Positions 9,449-19,879 of a stretch of 64,000 bases of DNA are shown here, in pieces. Made by a program: the position numbers and the translations under genes. Location: positions 287,985,747-288,049,746 of the forward strand of contig CM048745.1 of NCBI GenBank assembly GCA_026315105.1, given 5' to 3'. The stretch comes from Locusta migratoria. Taxonomy: Eukaryota; Arthropoda; Insecta; Orthoptera; Acrididae. How positions within the stretch are numbered: position 1 is the first letter of the stretch; each line of letters begins with the position of its first letter. Under the pieces are notes generated by a model. That model searched no databases. It saw nothing but the letters and a program-made list of their open reading frames with translations, and was not told the origin of the DNA.

Positions 9449-10803
9449 TAAGATCTTCTTGAGCTTCCAGCTGTGTCAAGTGGTTGTGAACCCACGAGCT
9501 TTCGGTCAAGTTCTCCTTGGCCATTGTCAAGTGGTAAAGTGACTGCTGCATCGCCGTCGCCTTGCCGTTATACAGCGGCGCTGCTGGCCGTGACGTCACT
9601 GGAGCCTTCTGCTTCGTCATATAAGGCAATGTATACAGCCTGAGTCGGCTGCGTCCACTTTTGGCTGCTGGCTGTGACGTCACTGGGGCTCGCTTCTTCG
9701 TCCCGTGTCCGCCGCGTCTGCTTCAACCTCGCAATGGCCGGGTCCCACGCTGTGCTGCGCTGCAAACCGACGTCCTTATTAATGGTGTTCTCAGATATTT
9801 TGATTTCAATGGCTTCTTTTATAACGCTATCCCAATATCCTTTCGTTTTAGCAGATGTATCGATTTTCTAAAGAATGTTCTGCCACGGCTGATTTTTCCG
9901 GGTAGCGAAGACGTAAGCACCTCGCGCGTTCTGCTCCACAGTGCGTACAGTTTGACCAATACAATAGCAGCCACACTCACATGGTATTTTATATACTATT
10001 GGTGTTTTGAGACCGAGGGCGTCTTTTACTGGCCTCATCATCTGTCAAATTTTTGCTGGGGGCCAGAATACAGAAGCGGTGTTACATCTCTTCAGGATCC
10101 GGCTAATCTTTCCCGACAGTTCCACAAAAATGCAAAAAAGATAGAGTCTTGATTTTTTTTTCTTCTGACGTACTTTTCCTCCTTTTATCACCAGAAATTG
10201 CTTGTTCTATTTGTTGGTGACTATAGCCGTTATCCCTGAAGACCCTTCGGAGATGGGTTAGCTGTCGTGGCGGTTTGCAGCTCAGCACAGCGTGGGACCT
10301 GGCAATAGCGAGGTTGAAGCAGAAGCGAGCCAGGGGCTGACGAGAGAGACAGGCCGCGGCGCACACGTCATATCCCGTGATCAAGTGAGGCCTGAGCCGG
10401 CGCGATCGCTAGCGGTTTGGCTAGCCGGTATGAGACAGTGGGCTGTGCCCCAGCGGTGGTCCAATCCGCTAGCGATCGCCCCTGCACAGGCCTCACTTGA
10501 TCACGTGATATGACGTGTGCGCCGCGGCCTGTCTCTCTCGTAGGCCTCGAAGCGAGCCCCGGTGACGTCACAGCCAGCAGCCAAAAGCGGACGCAGCCGA
10601 CTCAGGATGTATACATTGCCTTATATGGCGAAGCAGAAGGCTCCAGTGACGTCACAGGCAGCAGCGCGGCTATATAACGGCAAGGCGACGGCGATGCAGC
10701 AGTCATTTTACCACCTGACAATGGACAAGGAGAACTTGGCCGGAAGCTCGTGGGTTCACAACCACTTGACGCGGCTGGAAACTCGAGAAGATTATATTAA
10801 TTC
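9449..10803 (-). mobile_element. Penelope-like element with inverted terminal repeats and GIY-YIG remnant
   Basis: The ends are ~320-bp inverted repeats: left 9449-9770, right 10266-10331 plus 10548-10803. They share words such as tggctgctggctgtgacgtc and its complement. The core on the minus strand reads LTHLRRVFRDNGYSHQQIE, then YNIPCECGCYCIGQTVRTVE. The latter is the Penelope GIY-YIG endonuclease signature (usually YIG; here YCIG). The RT domain is absent and stops and frameshifts are present. Inverted rather than direct terminal repeats are known for some Penelope-like elements. A separate MITE sits in the right repeat. It is non-autonomous. Confidence 0.75.
10332..10547. mobile_element. 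216-bp MITE with long TIRs and ~10-bp TSD (Mutator-like?)
   Basis: The inverted arms gagagacaggccgcggcgca and tgcgccgcggcctgtctctc continue inward through atgatcaagtgaggcctg-type pairing and gatcgctagcgg. The flanks gaagcgagcc (10322-10331) and gaagcgagcc (10548-10557) are an apparent 10-bp TSD. Comparison with the left terminal repeat of the Penelope element supports insertion there. A 9-10 bp TSD with long TIRs points to a Mutator-like origin, by inference. Confidence 0.7.
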
Positions 10804-10849
10804 ATTTCGCCGCGACACCATGCACTCATACAGCCTAAGAGAAGTTTGT

Positions 10850-11155
10850 AGAATGAAATTTTCACTCTGCAGCGTAGTGTGCGCTGATTGAAAACTTCCT
10901 GGCAGATTAAAATTGTGTGCGCGGAACCGGGATTCGAAACTGGGCCCTTTGCCTTCGTGGGTAATCGCTCTACCTTCCGAGCTTCCCCGACTCGCTTTAC
11001 GGTTCGTCCTCAGAACTTTACTCTGCCAGTTGTAAGGACGAACGGTGAAGCGTGGCTGGATAGCTCAGAGGGTAGAGCGCTTGCCTGCGAACGGTAAAGG
11101 TCTCGGTTTGAATCCCGGTTCCGGTACAATTTTAATCTGCCAGGAAGTTTAATAA
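10850..11155. mobile_element. Head-to-head tRNA-like foldback element
   Basis: The outer arms cttcctggcagattaaaatt and aattttaatctgccaggaag are perfect inverted copies. Just inside each is a tRNA-like unit: minus strand at about 10918-10990 and plus strand at about 11051-11128 (A-box tagctcagagggtagagc, B-box ggtttgaatcccgg). The two point away from each other across a short spacer. The anticodon-arm sequence ttgcc-tgcgaac-ggtaa lacks U33, so neither is likely a functional tRNA. The same design recurs at 53650-53957. Confidence 0.75.
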
Positions 11156-11159
11156 TGAA

Positions 11160-11930
11160 TTTACTTGGCCAGAATGTACTAACGAAATTTTTCTGCTTCT
11201 TTCGATATTTGTAATTTATATCTGACTTCTTGGCATGGAGAAACAAATTTGTAGACTAAGTTATCGTATCGGGGTCCCGTTGTTACTGATTGGCGTACTG
11301 AGTTGTAAGCGCGACAGTATGCAATGCCCTTCTTTAAATTCTGACTTTTAGATAGTTACGAATAAGAACTACAAAATCGTTGTGTGCAGAAGTGAAAATC
11401 TGAAAGAGCTGTTACTCTAAACCAACCCATTACGCAATTCTCGCCGGTCGCGAGAAACACTGCACAACCGCGTTTGCCTGATGGCCTCGCTTAGTCTGCC
11501 AACGGCGCAATGCACGCAAACCGTACATCAAGCCGACGCTATTTATATTACTCCAAGGTACACTTTCTCAACGGCTTTGTAGGTGTTAATATATTGCGTT
11601 GGACGGGATGCGATTTATATTCACCAGCAGTCACGGGGCATTAAAGTAAGATGTTAACAAGCAAAGAGTTACAGAGAGACTGGTATGTGGTGGGTGTAAA
11701 TAGGCGGAAGAGGTATCCACTCTGCGAAGCGGCTGCTAATCTTGTAGAATTTCTAATCCATTCCTTTCAGCTCTAAGGTGTCAAATCTATGTCTACTTGG
11801 TCTTGCAACATCGCAATAGTTGGACTGGAAGGTTCTCCTTTCTGGAGAAGATGAAAGGAATGAAATTTAATTTGCTTAATAACTGAAACACGTTAAATAA
11901 TTTAAATTGGCTGCCACTAGAATTTGAAAT
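11160..11930. other. Unannotated DNA
   Basis: Mixed-composition DNA; 11440-11540 is mildly GC-rich. No gene, tRNA or repeat family was recognised. Confidence 0.4.
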
Positions 11931-11934
11931 ACAT

Positions 11935-12045
11935 CAGTAGGGAAAATTGAAAATTTCTGCCGAGACGGGATTTGAACCTGAGTCTTCTGATTAACAGGCA
12001 GCCGCGTTGACCACTGGGAGATTGCGATCATCACAACCACGCGGA
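11935..12045 (-). mobile_element. tRNA-derived SINE head, minus strand
   Basis: The minus strand contains cagtggtcaacgcggctgcc (A-box side) and aggttcaaatcccgtc (B-box), followed by a T-rich body. It is tRNA-like but diverged and embedded in repeat DNA, so it is treated as a SINE fragment. Confidence 0.55.
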
Positions 12046-12219
12046 CTACTCTAGCACGTTTTCCATTAGAAACAAATTCTGAAGTTATTCTTACACTATT
12101 AATATAGACACCATTTTTGGACCTGCAACTTTTATCTATCAACACACAAAGGAATTTACGGTATTAGCTACCACTGAACATTTAAATATGCACGAGATCG
12201 GGGTTCTAATCACAGCTGG

Positions 12220-13385
12220 ACAAAAAATTTGGATTTAGGAGAAATGTAGGAACACTGGAGGTAACACTCACATTACGATTTATCTTAGAAGATAGGTTAA
12301 GCAAATGCAAACCTATGTTTTTAGCATTTGTAGATTTGGAGAAAGCTTTTGACAATGTCGACTGGAATACACTCTTCCAAATTCTGAAGGTAGCAGGGGT
12401 AAAATATAGGAAGCGAAAAGTTATATTCAACATACAAAAACCAGACGCGGTTATTAGAGTCGAAGGACATGAAAGGGACGCAGAGGTTGGGAAGAGAGTA
12501 AGAGAGAGTTGTAGCCTTTCCCCAATGTTGTTCAATCTATACATTGAGCAAGCAGTGAAGGAATGCAAGGAGAAATTTGGAGAGGGAATTAAAGTTCAGG
12601 GAGAAGAAAGAAAAACATGCCGTTGACACAGTAATTCTGTCCGAAATCGCATAGGATGTGGAGAGCAATTGAATGTAATGGACAGTGTCTTGAAAAGAGG
12701 GTACAAGATGAACATCAAGAAGAGTAAAACAAGGATAATGGAATGTAGCGTCAGAAAGTCAGGCGATGCTGAATTAATTAGATTAGGTAGTGAGACAATA
12801 AAAGTAGTAGATGAGTTTTGTTATTTCGGTAGCAAGATTACTTCTGATGGCCGAAGTAAAGAAGATATAAAATGCAGAATGGCTATAGGAAGAAAAGTGT
12901 TTCTGAAGAAGCGAAACTTGTTGACATCCAATATTAATTTAAATGTTAGGAAGTTCTTTCTGAAAGCATTTTTCTGGAGTGTAGCATTGTATGGGAGTCA
13001 AACGTGGACGATAAAGAGTTCAGACGAAAAGATGATAGAAGCTTTTGAAATGTAGTGCTACAGGCGAATGATGAAAATTAGATGTGTAGATCACGTAACT
13101 AATGAGGTGTTTAACCGAACTGGGGAGAAAAGGAGTTACGGGCATAACTTGACTAAGAGAAGGGATAGATTGGTGGGACACATTATGAGACATCAAAGAA
13201 TCGTCAACTTGGCATTAGGGGGGTAAAAATCGTAGAGGGAGACGGAGTGACGAATACAATAAGCAGATTCAAAAGGATGTCGGTAGCCGAACTTATTCTC
13301 AGATGAAGAGACTTGCACAGGACAGAGTAGCGTGGGAGAGCTGCATCAAACCAATCTGCCTACTGAAGACCACAACAACAACAAC
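12220..13385 (+). mobile_element. RTE-type LINE, RT domain, decayed (copy 2)
   Basis: The reading starts in RT motif 2 (FGFRRNVGT). It shows motif A FVDLEKAFDNVDW, a damaged motif B (RVRESCSLSPMLFNLYIEQ instead of GVRQGCSLSP) and loss of the FADD box (frameshift near 12620). It then resumes with MNVMDSVLKRGYKMN, ending in the CAA-repeat tail (accacaacaacaacaac) at about 13370. It is collinear with 15035-16840. Two ORF pieces, about 12315-12626 and 12669-13055, are parts of one dead gene. Confidence 0.85.
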
Positions 13386-13700
13386 ATTCATCTCCATGGT
13401 AAATTCCGCCGGACTTGGGCAATTCCAGCAGGACAATGACACCCCCTTCGCAGGTCCGGAATTACTACAGAGTGACTCCAAGAACACTCTTCTGAGTTTG
13501 AACAGTTCTGCTGGCCACCATACTCCCCAGACATGAACATTATTGAGAATATACCTTGCAATGTGATGTTCAGAAGAGGTCTCTACTCCCTCGTACTCTC
13601 ACGGCTTTATGGCCTGCAGCACTACTTGAGACATTGGTCTAGTCCATGCCATGGCGTGTGCAACTTCTGCCCGGTCGCGGGGGCTCTAAACGATATCAAG
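13386..13700 (+). mobile_element. Tc1-type transposase C-terminal fragment
   Basis: It encodes FQQDNDTPFAG (second catalytic Asp block). After a frameshift comes WPPYSPDMNIIENI, the third catalytic block ending in the Tc1 Glu. No TIR or HTH was found. It directly follows the RTE tail, so the RTE copy probably inserted into it. Confidence 0.65.
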
Positions 13701-13936
13701 CAGGTGTACCAGTTTCTTTGGCTCTTCAGTGTAGCACTAAGACAATTGGTTTACGGTTTTTCTAGATCATTTCAGTATTAATATGGTAGTTTAATAATGA
13801 GTGACCACAATTGTTACTAATGGCGTCTTAAAGCTCTTTTTATACGATGAATGAAAGTTGACAAGATAGATAATAGTCACCTGAAGCACTCGCAGACTAA
13901 ATGCTACTAGCGACTGTGTCGCGGGTCTTTTTCCTT

Positions 13937-14126
13937 ACCGCGGAGGAGCGCATTTGAGGCGCTATGCTTCGATGCGCGAAGCCGTTCCCCGTCGGGGTTT
14001 CGAATCCCTCGTCGGGTATGGATGTTTGTGCCGTCTTTAGTATAAGCTAGTTCATAAGTAGTTTGTAAGTTTAGGGACTGATGACCCCGCAGTTAAGACC
14101 CATAAGCTTAACCAACATTTGAATTT
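13937..14126 (+). mobile_element. tRNA-headed SINE, diverged head, plus strand
   Basis: The tRNA-like region is rearranged (taccgcggaggagcgc), but B-box ggtttcgaatccctcgtc is present. The 3' body is typical (tagttcataagtagtttg, gggactgatgaccccg). Confidence 0.75.
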
Positions 14127-14155
14127 TTCTTTAATCGTTTGTTGTTGTTTTGCAG

Positions 14156-14395
14156 GGTCGTACACTGGTAGTGAATTTTCTGGAAATGAGTTCAATACCG
14201 GTAAAATTAGCCATAGCGACGGCTGCGTTTGCATTGGCTTTCGTTGCTAGAAGGCGGATACAACGTCGAAGAAGAAACAGGTACTGGATGGGATCGTGAC
14301 TTCAGAGAAGACAATAGGAAAACCGTGACGCATACAGCCTGTTAATGATAGAATTAATACCAGGGGAGCCAAATGAATTCCGCAATTATATCTAA
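14156..14395 (+). pseudogene. PIF/Harbinger-like N-terminal exon fragment
   Basis: After a polypyrimidine tract and acceptor-like tttgttgttgttttgcag (ending 14155), a short frame runs from ATG 14186 to TGA 14297-14299. It encodes MSSIPVKLAIATAAFAL, then RRRRRNRYWMG. In another frame LLMIELIPGEPNEFRNYI follows. A hydrophobic start, an Arg-rich stretch and YW, then L..EL..E(D/P)..F.N(F/Y), is the layout I recall for the beginning of HARBI1-like transposases. The rest is missing. It is short, so the call is tentative. Confidence 0.4.
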
Positions 14396-14399
14396 TTTT

Positions 14400-15030
14400 T
14401 CCTTTCTGGCATGATGTAACAACGTAAACTTACATGATGCTGCTATAACTTCAAACTTTATGAACGTATTTTTACGAGTTTCCGTGACTATGAGCGAAAA
14501 AATACGTACATTATCATGGTACAGACTATTCCCATTCGCTATACGCCTCTATTAAAAGTGCAATAGCAGATTTGTTCTATTCCATAACAGCAGTATGCCT
14601 GATTTAACATCAGCGCATCATTCAATATTTATAAAATTTACAAACGTTTAAAAATTTTCATGGAAATATTTACGAAAATTAAGATACAGTGACTTGCTCC
14701 GGAAGTTCCTCACGACGATGAAACTACTATAAACATTGAAAAAAGTCAAAATACGCATAACTAGGAAGCAAAATAGCAGACTGATCCTTGCCATGACTGC
14801 AGCAGACTGCTACTAGCATGCGCATGCGCAGTGAATCCACTAGTCCTTTTTTTTTTTTTTATCGCTACGTTTATCGCGAGTCGATTCTAGAGCTATCATA
14901 ATAGTGGCCGTGTTCAAACGACAGTCGGCCGCCATTAACGCAACTTATTATCAATCTATTATAAGTTCGCTCATAGTTCAATGGCAGTCGTGCCGCCCAA
15001 AATGACAAAATTTCACATTTTTACTTTTAT
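14400..15030. other. AT-rich unannotated DNA
   Basis: A 14-T run lies near 14848. No gene or clear repeat was seen. Confidence 0.4.
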
Positions 15031-15034
15031 GCAA

Positions 15035-16840
15035 ATTACAAAAATGGCTAAGCAGGAGTGGCTAGAAGGCAAATGCAAGGATGTAGAAGAATGTATAAAT
15101 AAAGGAAAAATAGATACAGCCTACAGGAAAATAAAAGAAACATTTGGAGATAAGAAAAACAGCTATATGAATATCAAGGACACTGATGGAAAATCAGTTC
15201 TCAGCAAAGAAGGGAAAGCTGAAAGGTGGAAAGAGTATATAGAGGGGCTCTACAAAGGAAATGAACTTCGAGACAATATTGTAGGAAGGGAACAGGATGT
15301 AGATGAAGATGAAATAGGAGATACTGTACTGAGAGAAGAATTTGACAGAGCCCTGAAAGACCTAAGTCGAAACAAGGCCCCTGGAGTAGATGATATTCCT
15401 TCAGAGCTACTGAAGTCTCTGGGAGAACCAGCCATGACAAACCTGTTTCACCTGGTGTGTAAGATGTATGAGACAGGCGAAGTACCCTCAGACTTTAAGA
15501 AAAATGTTATAATCCCAATTCCAAAGAAAGCAGGTGCAGACAGGTGTGAAAACTACAGAACTATCAGTTTAATAAGTCATGGCTTCAAAATATTAACACG
15601 AATTCTATACAGAAGGATGGAAAAGCTGGTAGAAGCCGACCTCGGGGAAGATCAGTTTGGGTTCAGGAGAAATGTAGGAACACGGGAGGCAATAGTCACT
15701 TTACGGCTTATCCTAGAAGATAGATTAAGAAAAGGCAAACCTACATTTCCAGCTTTTGTAGATTTGGAGAAGGCTTTTGACAATGTTGATTGGAATAAAC
15801 TCTTTCAAGTTCTGAAGCAAGCAGGAGTAAAATATAGGGAGCGTAAGGTTATTTACAACTTGTACAAAAACCAGACAGCAGTTGTCAGAGTTGAAGGGCA
15901 TGAAAGGGATGCAGTGGTTGGAAAGGGAGTAAGACAGGGTTGTAGTCTTTCTCCAATGTTATTTAATTTGTACATCGAGCAAGCTATATAGGAAAGCAAG
16001 GAGAAATTTGGAGAAGGAATTAAAGTTCAGGGTGAAGAATTAAAAACATTGCGTTTTGCCGACGACATAGTAATTCTGTCAGATACAGCAAAGGACCTGG
16101 AAGAGCAATTGAACGGGATGGACAGTGTGCTGAAAGGTGCATATAAGATGAACATTAACAAGAGCAAAACTAGGGTAATGGAGTGCAGTGTAAGAAAATC
16201 AGGTGATGCTGAAGGAGTTAGATTGGGAAACGAAGCAATAAAGGAGGTAGATGAGTTTTGTTACTTGGGCAGTAAAATAAGAAATGATGGTCGCAGTACA
16301 GAGGATATAAAATGCAGAATGGCAATGGGTAGAAAAGCGTTCTTGAAAAAGAAAAATTTGTTAACCTCGAATATTGATTTAAGCCTAAGGAAGTCCTTTC
16401 TGAAGGCATTTGTGTGGAGTGTTGCCTTGTATGGGAGTGAGACATGGACGATAAACAGTGCGGACAGGAAGAGGATTGAGGCTTTTGAAATATGGTGCTA
16501 CAGAAGAATGCTGAAGATTAGGTGGGTGGATCGCGTAACTAATGAGGAGGTACTGAACAGAATTGGGGAGAAAAGAAATTTCTGGCATACCTTGACTAAA
16601 AGAAGGGATAGATTGGTAGGACACATTCTTAGACATCAAGGAATTGTGAATTTAGCGTTGGAGGGAAGTGTGTGGGGTAAAAACCGCAGAGGAAGACCAA
16701 GAGATGGATACAGTAAGCAGATTCAGACAGATGTAGGTTGCCGTTCTTATGTGGAGATGAAGAGGCTTGCTCAGGATAGGGTATTGTGGAGAGCTGCTTC
16801 AAACCAGTCTCCGGACTGAAGACCACAACAACAACAACGG
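15035..16840 (+). mobile_element. RTE-type LINE with nearly intact reverse transcriptase (copy 3)
   Basis: One frame runs from before 15035 to the stop near 16819, interrupted only by TAG at 15989-15991. It covers the endonuclease-RT linker, the RT and the C-terminal region. RT motifs are in order: NKAPGVDDIPSELLK, NYRTISLISHGFKILTRIL, DQFGFRRN, motif A FVDLEKAFDNVDW (Asp codon 15761-15763), motif B GVRQGCSLSPMLFNLYIEQ, motif C LRFADDIVIL (Asp codons 16061 and 16064) and motif D MNINKSKTRVM. The 3' end is a short UTR with a CAA-repeat tail. The APE endonuclease is missing, so it is 5'-truncated. Related fragments lie at 5070, 12220, 24375 and 62290. Confidence 0.9.
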
Positions 16841-16844
16841 ATGT

Positions 16845-17735
16845 TAATGCTTAATTTCATGTTGGTTTTATTGAAATATTCGATTATTTACTAATTTAAA
16901 TAAACATTTAAAAATAATCATGCACTGACAGTTCTGAAATTTTGTTTTCCATCGTTTCGCATATTGGCATTTTTATCTGGAACTGTCTAGAAGGCTGTGG
17001 TTTCTTTTGTTTTGTAGAGAACTGTCCGTTTCGTTAAGTTACCTACGCTGGCGGTACTTCGCAGTAAACTCTTTGAACTGTACATTTGTTTGTGTTTGAC
17101 AATAACAGTTATCCACTCGCCGTGTTTTAGTTTCTGTGTTTTCTGGAAGGTCAGTCTTTGAACTTGGAGTTTTTATGCTTTTCTTGCTTTTAATGATGAC
17201 TATTCTGGAAGACTACCGGTTCTGGAATATCTTAGAATTCATGAAGGTTACAAAACGACTTAAAGTATGATGGACTTGAAACAACAAACAATACGTCAAA
17301 AGATGCTAGATACAAGAGAAGGAGGGCAACAGTGTGTGAGGAAGGTGGGGGAAATGAGGACTACCATTCATAACATAGATAGTAAATGATGTTGAAGCTC
17401 TGCTTTAGTAGTATTTACAGTTATAGTTAAAATTCAAGAAAAATTGTGAAAATTTACACCAAAAAATTATATATTTAGGGGTTATTTTAAAGTGATTGTA
17501 GAGCAATACAGTCACAAAACATGTTAAAACATGTGATAAAAAAACATCACACTTATATACGCAACAGTTCCTGAGAAAACGGGGCATTTATGTAGCCAAT
17601 TTAACATTGTCGAGATGGGGCAGTACGACTCCCTTAAATAGGGCTTAATGATACCCGGTAATTCATTTGTAAATTTTCTGAGTTTATTTTGGCTGCACGT
17701 GAGAATTAAGACTTTGAACATTGTAGTTGGGAGCT
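16845..17735. other. AT-rich unannotated DNA
   Basis: No convincing coding or repeat signal was seen. Confidence 0.4.
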
Positions 17736-17739
17736 TGAC

Positions 17740-18530
17740 GCGTGTGATAGTCCAATCAATATCCCCACATCCACCGTATCAAGAGTGCGGACATTATCAA
17801 AATTCAGGCATCACCTCTCTCCACGGACGATGTAGCAGTTGATGACAGAGAGCAACAGTGTTTGCGTACAGATGTCGCAGCTAACAGACAAGCATCACTG
17901 TGTGAAATATATGCAGATACCAATGTGGGACGTACGGTGAACGTATCCCTTATGTCATTGTGCGGAAATTTTGCATTAAATGGCTACAGCAGCAGACACC
18001 AACGCACATACCTTTACTGAGAACACGATATCGCCTGTAGAAACTCTCCTGGACGCGTGACCATGATGTTGAACCCTAGCGCCCAGTACACAGCGGCTCG
18101 ATCAGATGAGTCCAGATTTCAGTAGGTAAGACCTGGTGGTAGGGTCCGAGAGTGGCGCAGTCCAAGACTCTGAGGAAACTGATTTGGGCGGTTTTTATAT
18201 GGTATGGTGTGGATCCTCTGATACAAAAGGACCGATCACTGGTTGAGAATGGTTGTGTTGGACTACTTGTAGACCATTTGCAGCCATTCATGGCCCTCAT
18301 GACGCCAAACAACTACTCAATTTAAATGGACAATAATGTGCCACGTCACAGGGCCACAAATGTTCGCGATTTACTTGGAGAAAGTTCCAGCGGATGATTT
18401 GGACACGCAGATCACTCTATCTGCGGGAAGTAATCGAGAGGTCAGCTCGTGCACGAAGTCCTGCACCGGGCCACGCTTTCTCAATCACGAACGTAGTACA
18501 AGCATTACGGAGAAGTTGGTGCAAAATGAT
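17740..18530 (+). mobile_element. Tc1-type transposase relic
   Basis: Pieces of a Tc1 transposase appear in several plus frames. They are an HTH-linker-like HLSPRT..QLMTESNS, a central IWAVFIWYGVDPLIQKD (normally FSWHGLGPLIP) and DHLQPFMALMTPNN, then MDNNVPRHRA (normally FQQDNAPCHRA). The second catalytic region is recognisable, but its Gln-Gln-Asp is altered. Many stops are present. No TIRs were found. Confidence 0.6.
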
Positions 18531-18534
18531 TACC

Positions 18535-18999
18535 TGGAAACAAATAATCGTAAAGGAAATTAAATTTTAAACAGAGTTTCTATTTCATGAAACATCGCTG
18601 TAAAATATTAATTACGTCCATTAGATTGTTTCTAAGGAAAAAAAATATCTCAGCTCCAGAAGGTCGTATCCTTCTTTACTTACTTACTTTACATACTTCT
18701 TTACTTATTTACTTTAAAATCTATGAAAAAATGTCAGCATGATATTTCCTTAACGGTTCCTTTCATAACATTAAAATATAAATAGTCAGTGGAAAAAAAT
18801 ACAGGTTTTTCAAAGTAATTCTTTCGTACTTTTAATTAACAAAATCCCCTGAGCAATTCTAGTCAATTTTCGAGAAGGCTTTCTTTTCAATAAATCTATA
18901 TATCACAAAACTCTTGATATTTTAAAAATTTTCGATGATGTACATTTTTGACGTATCTCGTGTCATACATCTGGCAAATAGTAAGATTGGTCGAGTTTA
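18535..18999. other. AT-rich unannotated DNA
   Basis: Includes a short ttactta-rich stretch near 18670-18715. No gene was seen. Confidence 0.4.
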
Positions 19000-19009
19000 T
19001 GAAAATGCC

Positions 19010-19210
19010 GCCGGCCGCGGTGGCCGAGGGGACTGCGGCGCGCCACTCACGGTCTGCACGGCCACTACGGTCGGGGATTCGAATCCCCCCTCGGGCATGG
19101 ATATTTGTGGTGTCCTTAGTGTTAGCTAGTTCATAAGTAGTTTGTAAGTTTAGGGACTGATGACCCCGTAGTTAAGTCCCATAAGCTATACAAACATTTG
19201 AACATTTTTG
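19010..19210 (+). mobile_element. tRNA-headed SINE, full length, plus strand
   Basis: It starts gccggccgcggtggccgag and has B-box gattcgaatccccc. It continues through gtttagggactgatgacccc to aaacatttgaacattttt. The TSD tgaaaatgcc lies at 19000-19009 and 19211-19220. Confidence 0.92.
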
Positions 19211-19229
19211 TGAAAATGCCGGGTCATCA

Positions 19230-19565
19230 GGAATGGCGTTAAAAAGTATAGGTAACATTTTTGATGTAAAATACTTTCTATTGTTAATTTACAATACAAA
19301 TGATGGAGTACAGTACCACACAATAAATGTAAGGCAACAGCTAATAAAGGAAATTCGTTACTTACACTCATATGGACGCCGACTGTGGTGGGGAAGTCCT
19401 TGGATAGTTCTAAAGTTGCGTGAACATATCTTCTTGGTTGTGCATGAAGTAACTCCACCCAGCTAACAAGCTGCTCTGGCACATCACGCTGTCTAAACGC
19501 TATCCAGATGAGACAGTGTGGCACCCGACTGAAGGACTTTTCGAGATCTAGGAATGCTAAATGTA
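19230..19565 (-). mobile_element. LINE reverse-transcriptase fragment fused in frame to a transposase
   Basis: The minus strand reads LAFLDLEKSFSRVPHCLIW (RT motif A with the catalytic Asp in LDLEK), then VPEQLVSWVELLHAQPR and a motif-B-like VGVHMSVSNEFPLL (usually VGVHQGSALSPLL, so altered). Motif C is absent. It is a LINE fragment distinct from the copies at 15035 and 46325. It is part of an ORF that starts in the adjoining Tc1 relic. Confidence 0.65.
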
Positions 19566-19875
19566 GCGGTTGTACATTATCCTGTTGAAACAAGACTTCA
19601 CCTTCCTGATGGAAGAATGGTAAAGCAACGGATTTTACAATATTATGCACGAACTGAGCGCTTATCACTGAAGGTGAACGAGAGTAGTAACTGAATACAC
19701 ACCATACCATAAGGGCCGGTGTGGGCCGAGTGTTTCGTGGACGTATACGCCTTACAAGACAGCGCTCGGCGAGAGTACGTCCTATATACAAACTATGTTC
19801 ACTTGCGTGCAGACTGAATTTGGTTTTATTGCTGAAGCCCGCCATATTATCTTGCAAGTGATACTCTGTCGGCAC
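19565..19875 (-). mobile_element. Tc1-type transposase fragment
   Basis: On the minus strand FSNKTKFSLH (first catalytic block, Asp replaced by Asn or Lys) is followed by PALMVWCVFSYYSRSP and GEVLFQQDNVQP (second catalytic Asp). About 103 residues remain. The frame passes without a stop into the RT fragment at 19565, giving a 229-residue chimeric ORF (19186-19875) that also reads into the adjoining SINE. Confidence 0.65.
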
Positions 19876-19879
19876 CAGT

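Noticed and set aside
9661..10152. 163-codon open frame on the plus strand
   Set aside because: It lies antisense to the Penelope endonuclease remnant and the inverted repeat, and shows no recognised motif. Treated as a chance frame.
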